The position numbers and the translations under genes were made by a program. This document shows, in pieces, positions 6,078-13,262 of a DNA stretch of 13,262 nt. The stretch is from an uncultured Bacteroidales bacterium. GTDB taxonomy: Bacteria > Bacteroidota > Bacteroidia > Bacteroidales > UBA932. How positions within the stretch are numbered: the first letter of the stretch is position 1; the number at the start of each line of letters is the position of its first letter. Below the pieces are notes generated by a model. It made no database searches. It was not told the DNA's origin and was given only the letters and a program-made list of their open reading frames with translations. The DNA lies in contig CAKMNE010000026.1 of the NCBI GenBank assembly GCA_927798505.1, positions 1 through 13,262 on the forward strand, given 5' to 3'.

Positions 6078-7598
6078 CTAGATGAGAGGCTCTGCCGTCA
6101 TGGCCTTAGGCTGAGGGATACCCATAAGCTTGAGTATGGTAGGAGCCACATTGCAGAGAGCTCCGTCCTTGACCGTCTTCACCTCGTCTCCGGCGTTGAT
6201 GACGATGAACTGTACCAGGTTCAGGGAGTGTGCGGTGTTAGGGGTACCATCCTCATTGACAGCGTAGTCGGCATTGCCGTGGTCAGCGGTAAGAAGTACT
6301 ACATAGTCGTGCTCGATTGCAGCGTTTACAACCTTCTCGACGAGGCCGTCAATAGTCTTTACTGCCTTGCATATTGCGTCATAGACTCCTGTGTGTCCCA
6401 CCATATCCCCATTTGCGAAATTGAGAATGATGGCATCTTCCTTTTCGGTCTTGATGGCCTCGATCAACTTTTCGGCAACTTCTGGAGCGCTCATCTCCGG
6501 CTGGAGGTCGTAGGTGGCCACCTTAGGGGAATTCACGAGAATGCGGTCCTCGTTCTCGAACGGAGCCTCGCGACCGCCGTTGAAGAAGAAGGTTACGTGG
6601 GCATATTTCTCAGTCTCCGCAATGCGAAGCTGATGCTTGCCGTACTTTGCGAGGGTCTCGCCGAGAGTGTCGCGCACCACTTCCTTGTCGAAGAGGATGT
6701 GCAGACCCTTGAAGGTCGCGTCATAGGGAGTGAGGCAGCAGTAGTACAGAGGCAGAGTGTGCATTCCCTGCTCAGGCATATCGGTCTGGGTCAGGACTGC
6801 AGTGAGCTCGCGGGCGCGGTCGTTGCGGAAGTTGAAGAATATCACCGCATCGCCCTCCTCGATAGTTGCTACAGGCTTGCCGCCTTCGGTAATCACCACC
6901 GGCTTGATGAACTCGTCGGTCACATCTGCCGCATAGGAAGCCTTGATGGCCTCCTGAGCTGACTCGAACTCGGCGCCCTTGCCTTCTACAAGCAGGTCAT
7001 AGGCAGCCTTTACGCGGTCCCAGCGCTTGTCGCGGTCCATGGCGTAGAAACGTCCGCACACGCTTGCAACCTTGCCTGTGGTGGAGGCCATCCGCTCCTC
7101 GAGCTCGGCAACGAATCCGAGGCCGCTGTGGGGATCGGTGTCGCGGCCGTCCATGAAGCAGTGGACAAAGACATTCTCAAGTCCCTGGTTCTTCGCCTCG
7201 GAGAGGAACTCGTAGAGGTGATTGAGGGAAGAGTGCACTCCGCCGTGGCTGCAAAGGCCGAGGAAATGAAGCTTTTTGCCACTGCGCTTGACATAGTCAT
7301 AGGCGGCAGCTATCTCCTTGTTCTGCAGGAGCTTGTGCTCGCGGCAGGCGATGTTGATCTTCACCAGGTCCTGGTAAACGACGCGGCCTGCACCGAGGTT
7401 CATGTGTCCTACTTCGGAATTTCCCATCTGTCCGTCAGGAAGACCGACATACTCTCCGCAGGCGTGGAGGTGGGAATAAGGATATTTTGCCCTCAGGGAG
7501 TCGATGAAGGGCTGACCCTGAGTGTAAATCGCATTGCTGTGGTCGTGGCGACCTTCGCCCCAACCGTCAAGAATCATTAGAAGTACTTTTCTGTTCAT
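6078..7598 (-). CDS. gpmI: 2,3-bisphosphoglycerate-independent phosphoglycerate mutase
   Basis: A cytoplasmic, manganese-dependent glycolytic enzyme interconverting 3- and 2-phosphoglycerate by a phosphoserine intermediate. Its 506 residues are normal. Conserved active-site positions can be read, each shifted by a few residues from the Geobacillus stearothermophilus enzyme: D11 (LMILDGWG), nucleophile S61 ([10 protein letters not shown]), H122, R183 and R189 ([12 protein letters not shown]), R258 and R261 ([10 protein letters not shown]), K331 ([15 protein letters not shown]), D398 and H402 ([11 protein letters not shown]), D439 and H440 (LTADHGN). The alkaline-phosphatase-like halves flank the inserted transferase domain as usual. 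The ATG at 7598 starts the conserved [14 protein letters not shown], 12 bases after the peptidase stop, preceded by AGAAAG, a weak ribosome-binding candidate. Its stop is one base from the manA start. No promoter is seen directly upstream. Confidence 0.97.
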   Translation of the reverse strand: MNRKVLLMILDGWGEGRHDHSNAIYTQGQPFIDSLRAKYPYSHLHACGEYVGLPDGQMGNSEVGHMNLGAGRVVYQDLVKINIACREHKLLQNKEIAAAYDYVKRSGKKLHFLGLCSHGGVHSSLNHLYEFLSEAKNQGLENVFVHCFMDGRDTDPHSGLGFVAELEERMASTTGKVASVCGRFYAMDRDKRWDRVKAAYDLLVEGKGAEFESAQEAIKASYAADVTDEFIKPVVITEGGKPVATIEEGDAVIFFNFRNDRARELTAVLTQTDMPEQGMHTLPLYYCCLTPYDATFKGLHILFDKEVVRDTLGETLAKYGKHQLRIAETEKYAHVTFFFNGGREAPFENEDRILVNSPKVATYDLQPEMSAPEVAEKLIEAIKTEKEDAIILNFANGDMVGHTGVYDAICKAVKTIDGLVEKVVNAAIEHDYVVLLTADHGNADYAVNEDGTPNTAHSLNLVQFIVINAGDEVKTVKDGALCNVAPTILKLMGIPQPKAMTAEPLI

Positions 7599-7610
7599 AT
7601 TCTTTCTGCA

Positions 7611-9605
7611 TTAAAGAAGTCCACGATTTTCAAGCATAGCCTTTGAATCCGGCTCACGGCCTGCGAATTCGCGGTAGAGAACGCTCGGCTCCTCGCTGCC
7701 TCCCCTCTCGAGGAAGGTCTGCTTGAACTTGAGGGCGAGCTCCTTGTCCCATACTCCGTTAGGGGAAGCCTCGAAGATGGAGAAGGCGTCCTTGTCCAGA
7801 ACCTCGGCCCAAAGGTAGCCGTAGTAGCCTGAGTCATAGCCACTTCCACCGAAGATATGGTTGAAGTAGGTGCTCTGGTAGCGGAAGGTGATCTGAGGGA
7901 TGAGACCGATTTCGCGTGCTACCTGAGCCTCGAATTCATCCACGTCCACGCCTTCTACAGAAGTGAGCTCGTGCCAGCGCATGTCGAGCATGGAGGCCGC
8001 GCAGAGCTCGGTGGTGGCGAAGCCCTGGTTGAACTTGGAGGCTGCGAGTATCTTGTCCACCAGCTCCTGAGGAATCACCTCGCCCTCGTCATTGACTGCG
8101 TAGAGGGCAAGCAGCTCAGGCTGGAAGGCCCAGTTTTCGTTGAACTGGGAGAACATCTCCACAAAGTCGCGCTTCACAGAGGTGCCGCTTACTGAAGGGT
8201 AGTGGCACTTGGAGAGCAGACCGTGCAGGGCGTGTCCGAACTCGTGGAAGGTGGTGGACACGTCATCTATGCTCATATATTCATTGAGATTGCCCACATT
8301 CACGATGATAGGACGCACTTCCCTGCCCTGTGCATCGACGTACTGGTTGCGGACATTGTTCATCCACGCGCCGCCTCTCTTGCTGCTGCGAGGGAAGAGG
8401 TCGGTGGTGAGTATTCCCACAAGGGAGCCGTCGTCGTAGGTGAGCTTCCATGTGGTTACGCAGTCAGGGTTGTAGGAAGGCACGTCTTCCAGCTTCTCGA
8501 CATTCACGCCGTAGAGCATCTTGGCTGCGGTGAATACGCCTTTGAGCACGTTCTCAGCCTTGAAGTATTTGCTGACCTGCTCTTCGTCGAGGTCGTACTT
8601 GGCGCGACGCACCTTCTCTGCGTAGTACCACCAGTCCCATTGCTCGATTTTCGAGCCTTTAGGGAGCTTGCCGGCCTTGATGTCCTTGTCCATGAAGGCC
8701 TGCAGGTCCTTGAGTTCCAGCTTTGCCTTTGCGACTGCGGCGTCCATTATTCCCTGAAGGAAATGGTCCACTGTCTGCGGAGTTGCGGCCATTTTGTCGG
8801 AAAGGGTGAAGGCTGCGGAGCTCTCGTAGCCGAGGATGTTGGCTTTGCGGGTCCTGAGGGTGAGGAGTTCCTTGATGAGCTCGCGGTTGTCGTATTCGTT
8901 GCCGTTGTGACCGCGGAGACGGTAGGCTTCGTTGTACTGACGACGGAGCTCACGGTCTTCGGTGGTGGTCATCCTGGATGGATAGTAGCTGATGCTGAAT
9001 CCGAACCTTTCCTTGAAGGCGTTGGATTCGGCGAGAATGTTGTTGCCGATTTTCTGATTGAGTTCGGCTATTCTGGTGTTGATGGTGCGAAGCTCGTCCT
9101 GAAGCTCCTGGCTCAGGCCGACACCTTCGCGCTCGAAGCCTTCGAACCAGTTTTTGAGCACCATCTGCTGCTCACGAGTGAGGGCGCTCTGGTCAGCGTG
9201 ATAGACTTCAGCTACCCTTTCGTAAAGGTCTTTGTTGAAGCTGATGTCCGTGCTGTGGGCGCTGAGCATTGGAATGGCCTGCTCCATTACTGCATCGAGC
9301 TCGGGAGTCTGGTCGGTTTCCGCTACATTGAAGAGCACGCCCTGAACCTTGCTGAGGATTTCACCGGAGAGCTCGAGCGGAGCTATCGTGTTCTCGAAAG
9401 TCGGGGTCTGAGGGTTGCCCACAATTGCCGCGATTTCCTTGTTCTGCTGCTCTATTCCCTTCTGTATTGCCGGAATGTAGTGCTCAGTCTTGATTTTGTC
9501 AAACGGCGGAATCCCGTAAGGGGTGTCCCATTCCTGCAGGAAAGGGTTGGACTGGCAGGAGGCAAGTGTAAGCGCCATAACAATCAATGCAAATGTCTTT
9601 TTCAT
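7611..9605 (-). CDS. M3 family (Dcp-like) zinc peptidase, predicted lipoprotein
   Basis: A zinc metallopeptidase of family M3A, which removes dipeptides from or cuts short oligopeptides. The active site is FHEFGHALHGL, with H454, E455 and H458, and the third ligand E483 in KRDFVEMFSQFNENW; this pattern and C-terminal HIFGGSGYDSGYYGYLWAE resemble peptidyl-dipeptidase Dcp more than oligopeptidase A. From the ATG at 9605 it has 664 residues and starts MKKTFALIVMALTLASC, a type II signal with lipobox LASC and lipidated C17, so it is probably periplasmic or membrane-anchored, unlike cytoplasmic E. coli Dcp. An in-frame ATG at 9647 would bury this signal and overlap the upstream gene, so it is rejected. 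The start is one base after the DUF5689 stop. It may shorten peptides imported by the receptor encoded upstream. Confidence 0.93.
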   Translation of the reverse strand: MKKTFALIVMALTLASCQSNPFLQEWDTPYGIPPFDKIKTEHYIPAIQKGIEQQNKEIAAIVGNPQTPTFENTIAPLELSGEILSKVQGVLFNVAETDQTPELDAVMEQAIPMLSAHSTDISFNKDLYERVAEVYHADQSALTREQQMVLKNWFEGFEREGVGLSQELQDELRTINTRIAELNQKIGNNILAESNAFKERFGFSISYYPSRMTTTEDRELRRQYNEAYRLRGHNGNEYDNRELIKELLTLRTRKANILGYESSAAFTLSDKMAATPQTVDHFLQGIMDAAVAKAKLELKDLQAFMDKDIKAGKLPKGSKIEQWDWWYYAEKVRRAKYDLDEEQVSKYFKAENVLKGVFTAAKMLYGVNVEKLEDVPSYNPDCVTTWKLTYDDGSLVGILTTDLFPRSSKRGGAWMNNVRNQYVDAQGREVRPIIVNVGNLNEYMSIDDVSTTFHEFGHALHGLLSKCHYPSVSGTSVKRDFVEMFSQFNENWAFQPELLALYAVNDEGEVIPQELVDKILAASKFNQGFATTELCAASMLDMRWHELTSVEGVDVDEFEAQVAREIGLIPQITFRYQSTYFNHIFGGSGYDSGYYGYLWAEVLDKDAFSIFEASPNGVWDKELALKFKQTFLERGGSEEPSVLYREFAGREPDSKAMLENRGLL

Positions 9606-9606
9606 A

Positions 9607-10731
9607 CTAATTGAGTGGTGTTCCGTCTGCGTAGGTGATGTCATCAATATTGTTTACAACCATCTGGATTTTTCCCTGATAAAGGCAAAGAATGCCGGTA
9701 ACATTGATATGCTTGCTACCGTTGAGTACGTCAGCAGGAATTTCAGTGTCACCGAACTTGGAAAATCCGCTTGTACGAATCTGGACGCAGGTTCCGGCAG
9801 CGGTCTTGAAGTAGTGGCTCACGGAAGCAGCTGCCCTTTCTATTCCGGGATAACTGCCATCCTCACCCTTGTACTGAAGATCCCCGACCTTGCCGTAATT
9901 CTGGTCATTGGCGTTGCCGAGTTTGACATTATCCCATACACCGGATTCCAGGGTCTCGGACATAAGGCTCTTGGACATAGCCCAGGTGGTAATATGGGTG
10001 TCGTCTCCGGAAATGAAGATACGGTTGGAAGACTCCTTCTTGTTCTTCTGGGAATTCAGATACAGCAGAGTGAAAGCGGTCTGAGTCTCGCCATAGCCGT
10101 CAACCCAAGTGTAAGACAGGTCCTTGATAGTCACAAGACGGCCAATATTCTTGTTGGTCTTCTGAGTATCGGATGATCCCGGAAGCTGGGACTGGCTGAG
10201 CACCACCGGCTCGGGAAGCAGGTCGCCTTCGGAGCGCTGCCCTTTGAAAACATGAGCATCGATAAGAACCGGAACTTCCATATAGGATGTCTCATACTCT
10301 CCTGTAGGGTCGGCAAATCCGATTTGAATCATACCGTTGCCATAACCGTCCTTCTGGCCGTATTGACCTATGGTAAGGTCTTTGCAGTCAACATAGATGG
10401 TCTGGCCGGGACGAAAATCGTTGTAGAGCGCATTGCGTCCTATCTTGATTTCCATTCCGCCGGTTGCGTCCTGGATATAGAAACTCTTGTAGAAGTTTCC
10501 GGGCTGGTCGGTAGTGCTTATCTGGCCACCGATAATCAGGTTCTCGACAAAGGTATATGGCTTACCCTTGGTGTAGTACGAAGTAATGTCCGCAATGGTG
10601 ATGTTCGGAGTCATCACCACCGGCTCTTGAGGCTGCGGCTTGTCGTACTCGCCTGTAAAGACAGGTTGGAACTCCTCGCAGGAAGCAAAAGCGATAATTG
10701 CAGAAAGCGAAAGTATTAAAATCTTTTTCAT
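9607..10731 (-). CDS. DUF5689-type OB-fold lipoprotein, partner of the TonB receptor
   Basis: A 374-residue predicted surface or outer-membrane lipoprotein. The N-terminus MKKILILSLSAIIAFASCEE has lipobox FASC with lipidated C18, followed by two glutamates, resembling the acidic tract reported to promote lipoprotein surface display in Bacteroidota. Residues about 44-150 look like the DUF5689 OB-fold: TIADITSYYTKGKPYTF, then NFYKSFYIQDATGGMEIKI, where an 'xxFYIQD-x-GG-xxI' strand pair is typical. A second similar region near 295-370 ends IQMVVNNIDDI. DUF5689 proteins are common in Bacteroidota and often lie beside TonB-dependent receptors; their ligand is not generally known. It starts 2 bases after the receptor stop and ends 1 base before the peptidase. 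It may cap or feed the receptor as SusD does for SusC, but that is inference; no SusD gene is present. Family assignment is from memory of the pattern. Confidence 0.8.
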   Translation of the reverse strand: MKKILILSLSAIIAFASCEEFQPVFTGEYDKPQPQEPVVMTPNITIADITSYYTKGKPYTFVENLIIGGQISTTDQPGNFYKSFYIQDATGGMEIKIGRNALYNDFRPGQTIYVDCKDLTIGQYGQKDGYGNGMIQIGFADPTGEYETSYMEVPVLIDAHVFKGQRSEGDLLPEPVVLSQSQLPGSSDTQKTNKNIGRLVTIKDLSYTWVDGYGETQTAFTLLYLNSQKNKKESSNRIFISGDDTHITTWAMSKSLMSETLESGVWDNVKLGNANDQNYGKVGDLQYKGEDGSYPGIERAAASVSHYFKTAAGTCVQIRTSGFSKFGDTEIPADVLNGSKHINVTGILCLYQGKIQMVVNNIDDITYADGTPLN

Positions 10732-10733
10732 AC

Positions 10734-13262
10734 CTAGAATCTGAAATAAATGTTGAGCATATAGTTTGCTCCCGGCATATAGAAATACTTGGAGTCGAAG
10801 CGGTAGTAACGGTCCTTGCCGTAGCTTGAGATAAGGCGGGTAGCCTCATAACCGCCGGTCCTCACACCGGTGTTGTTGAGAAGGTTCTTAGCCTCGAAGG
10901 AGAAACCTATCTGGTATTGCCTCTTGATGTACCAGCTCTTTCCTATGCTGCAGTTCAGAAGGAATGCAGGAGCAAACTTTTCCTGACTTGCCATATAGGT
11001 GATTTCGTCCGGAGTCAAGATTCCGTCACCGCCTGCACAAGCAAAATCGGTGCGGTAGAGAGGGTTCATATCGAGATATGATCTGTCGAAATACTGGGCA
11101 TTAAATTCAAAGAACCAATAGTTGACGTTGTAGTTGAGAGCAAGTTCGGCTGCAAGCTGAGGAGACGAAGGAACATAGTGCTTGGTTCTTCCAATTTCTA
11201 CGAAATTACCTTCTGCATCCTGATTATAGATTGGAGTACCATCCGCTGCATAACCTGCAATTTCAAATACAGGTTGGCTTGACCAGTAAGGTACATCCCC
11301 CTCACGGACTATCTGAGAACTGTTGTCCACGGTCTGAACCATGTGAGGAGTTCCTACATAGATATGCTCTCCAAAAGTAGCTACTGCGGATACGCTGAGT
11401 CCACTGATTGGAGTAGGAATTTTGGCACCTATTTCGATACCTGCGTGACGCTGGTTGATTCCAGTCATCGCAAAATTGGTGAAGGAATTCTGGGAATCAT
11501 CGTAAAAACTCATCACCTTGGACATGTCGTTGATAACGGTGTAGTATCCTGTCACTTTGACATTCACTCCATTGTTGAAGTACTGGTAGCTGGCCTCCGA
11601 AGAGAGGGTCTTGACATTGGTAAGTCCCTCAAGCAGGGAGTTGCGTGTCCTTGCGGAGATGAATGACTGGCTGAACTTAGGAGCATCGAGGAAATAACCC
11701 GCGCTTGCACTGAAGCGGTGTCCACCAGGGATATCGTAGCTTGCCATCACCTTGGCCGAACCTGTTCCGAAAGTAGAAACTGCTGACTTACCCTTTGAGG
11801 TAATCACATTTCCATTTGAGTCATAGCTCGTGAGCACTTTTCCGCTAGTCGGATCAACAATCTCTTTGCCGTTCTCGTCAAGGCCTGCAAATAGACCCTT
11901 GCGCACGAGACCCTCTCTCCAGAAGGACTCTATACCGGCAGAAAGGGCTGCGCTAACGGTAAGAGCATCGAACTTGGCAGTACCACTGGTCCACACATTA
12001 GCTTTGCGCACCTGTGCCAGATAATCATAACCATACTTGCCTCCCTTGGTAATCTTTTCGGCTTCCCCGTGAGCAAGATAATAGTCCAAGTCGTTCTGGA
12101 GCTTGCCCTGATTGGCAGCGAAATCGCGCTCGGCAAAAGAATCGACATTGAGGAAATATTCACCTCCGAGAAGATCATCTATAACCTTGTAGTACTCTGT
12201 GCGGTTAATCTTGCCGTTGAAGCCTCCACGGAGAGTGATATGGTTGTCCATATTCCATTTTGCATTGACTGCTAGGTTGAGGTCGTTCTGGTCGATATGA
12301 CGCTCCTCAACGGCATACTTGGAACGGCCGCCTGCCATGTAGTTTACATTGTAGAGGCGATCCCAATCGAGGTGCTGATACTTGTTGAATTCCTCACCTC
12401 TTTCAGTCCAGCAGAAGGTTGCCCAAGCTGCCTTTTCTTCATTCTGGCGGTTGTAGTCGCTATCCTCCATATAGGCATAGGAAGGCAGGCTGCGGTAGTA
12501 GTCCGGACGAGGGTCTGCCGCATCATACCAGTCAAGGGCGGTGCTACCGTTCCGTCCGGTACGGAAAATGAGGCTTGCGCTGAGTGCGAAGTCCTCGGAC
12601 GGGGTCAGGTCATACTTTGCCAGGAACACTGGCTCGAAGCTCCTCTTTACGCGGGAGTTGCGCACCTTGCCGTTCTGGTAACCCCAGTTGCTGTTGTACA
12701 TATTGTCCCCCATAAGGTCATAGACCTCCTGGGTGCTGGCATTCTGACTTCCGCGCTCGGTAGGAGCTGCAAACACAGCGAAGGCCAGCTTCTCGTAGTC
12801 ATCGAAGTTCTTCTCCGCTCCGGCATAGACCGAAAGGGTCTTGTAGTAAACACCCTTAACCCAATCGTTTCCTCCGAGACGGCTGCTGACATTGACAGCA
12901 TAGGACCAGCCGTTGTCAAGTACACCACTGGCATAGTTGGCCATGAGACGGAGCCTGTACATTGCCGAGTTGCTGAGGATGGAGAATCTCCAGCCCGGAC
13001 GCACGCTGGAAGGAACGGCGTGGATATTGGTTACTCCGTTGAAACTGCCCGGAGCTACATCCATACCGTTAAGTCCGTTGGAAGTATCCTTGCTGCGCAT
13101 TGCCTCATTGAGTCCACTCCAAAGGGAATATGGAGAATAACCGGTAAGGGCATCATTCATCGGCACGCCTGCAAGATAAACCTGCTGTGTCTCGGAATTG
13201 TAGCCGCGGTTCTTGTAGCGTATGGAACTGAAGCCGTAGCCTACCACATTGGTGAACGGGTC
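10734..13262 (-). CDS. TonB-dependent outer membrane receptor (5' end cut by window edge)
   Basis: A TonB-dependent transporter that would import a specific nutrient through an outer membrane barrel using proton-motive force. 842 codons are visible and the frame is open to the right edge, so the signal peptide, any carboxypeptidase-like domain, the TonB box and the start of the plug are missing. The visible N-terminal part is the end of the plug: VVGYGFSSIRYKNRGYNSE, QQVYLAGVPMND, LWSGLNEAMR and FNGVTNIHAV. Then comes a long barrel rich in alternating aromatic strands with extended loops, ending MLNIYFRF, with the terminal phenylalanine expected of a barrel assembly signal. The GTG at 13247 is an internal valine, not a start. 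No SusD-like gene follows; the DUF5689 lipoprotein takes that place, 2 bases downstream. The substrate cannot be read from the sequence, though the downstream peptidase hints at peptides. Confidence 0.93.
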   Translation of the reverse strand, partial: DPFTNVVGYGFSSIRYKNRGYNSETQQVYLAGVPMNDALTGYSPYSLWSGLNEAMRSKDTSNGLNGMDVAPGSFNGVTNIHAVPSSVRPGWRFSILSNSAMYRLRLMANYASGVLDNGWSYAVNVSSRLGGNDWVKGVYYKTLSVYAGAEKNFDDYEKLAFAVFAAPTERGSQNASTQEVYDLMGDNMYNSNWGYQNGKVRNSRVKRSFEPVFLAKYDLTPSEDFALSASLIFRTGRNGSTALDWYDAADPRPDYYRSLPSYAYMEDSDYNRQNEEKAAWATFCWTERGEEFNKYQHLDWDRLYNVNYMAGGRSKYAVEERHIDQNDLNLAVNAKWNMDNHITLRGGFNGKINRTEYYKVIDDLLGGEYFLNVDSFAERDFAANQGKLQNDLDYYLAHGEAEKITKGGKYGYDYLAQVRKANVWTSGTAKFDALTVSAALSAGIESFWREGLVRKGLFAGLDENGKEIVDPTSGKVLTSYDSNGNVITSKGKSAVSTFGTGSAKVMASYDIPGGHRFSASAGYFLDAPKFSQSFISARTRNSLLEGLTNVKTLSSEASYQYFNNGVNVKVTGYYTVINDMSKVMSFYDDSQNSFTNFAMTGINQRHAGIEIGAKIPTPISGLSVSAVATFGEHIYVGTPHMVQTVDNSSQIVREGDVPYWSSQPVFEIAGYAADGTPIYNQDAEGNFVEIGRTKHYVPSSPQLAAELALNYNVNYWFFEFNAQYFDRSYLDMNPLYRTDFACAGGDGILTPDEITYMASQEKFAPAFLLNCSIGKSWYIKRQYQIGFSFEAKNLLNNTGVRTGGYEATRLISSYGKDRYYRFDSKYFYMPGANYMLNIYFRF

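Noticed and set aside
6069..6962. 297-codon open frame on the plus strand opposite gpmI
   Set aside because: It lies fully antisense to a gene whose catalytic residues are all recognisable, and its translation resembles no family.
8202..9614. 470-codon open frame on the plus strand opposite the M3 peptidase gene
   Set aside because: It is antisense to a gene with a complete M3 active site, its translation is a low-complexity V/E/L/G-rich sequence without domain features, and it is explained by codon bias of the opposite strand.
9606..9647. Earlier ATG at 9647 for the M3 peptidase
   Set aside because: It adds 14 residues in front of a clear lipoprotein signal peptide and overlaps the DUF5689 gene; ATG 9605 is the sensible start.

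Overview
The window looks like chromosomal DNA from a member of the Bacteroidota, most probably the order Bacteroidales. Four things point that way: promoters with the TAnnTTTG -7 element and, in places, a TTTG -33 element; no clear Shine-Dalgarno sequences; lipoprotein signal peptides ending in xxSC; and a TonB-dependent receptor paired with a DUF5689 lipoprotein. Base composition is even and moderate, and no insertion sequence, phage gene, CRISPR array or foreign-looking segment is visible. Coding density is very high and no gene-free stretch exceeds about 105 bases.

Layout. At 1-1265 on the minus strand is miaB (tRNA methylthiotransferase), cut off by the left edge. It diverges, across an unusual 11-bp inverted repeat holding two mirror-image -7 elements, from a plus-strand cluster: a LEA type 2-like putative lipoprotein, a secreted SPOR-like protein and rpoN (sigma-54), joined by a 4-base overlap and a 4-base gap. 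rpoN converges, with three bases between stops, on a minus-strand Fur/PerR-family regulator. That regulator keeps the PerR regulatory metal site but lacks the structural zinc cysteines. It diverges from radC over a 105-base region with two opposed promoters and a candidate operator. A tRNA-His(GTG) gene follows radC with its own near-perfect promoter and a strong hairpin terminator.

From the terminator to the right edge all genes are on the minus strand and look like one operon. In transcription order they are a TonB-dependent outer membrane receptor (5' end beyond the window), a DUF5689 lipoprotein, an M3 (Dcp-type) zinc peptidase lipoprotein, gpmI and manA. Gaps are 2, 1, 12 and 1 bases. 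The first three suggest uptake and processing of a peptide or other nutrient at the envelope. The last two are cytoplasmic sugar-phosphate enzymes that share the transcript.

Most of this is core metabolism and I see no clear new defence or mobile system. The points most worth following are the zinc-cysteine-free PerR-like regulator with its candidate operator, the mirrored bidirectional promoter, the envelope genes coupled to rpoN, and the receptor/peptidase/glycolysis operon.
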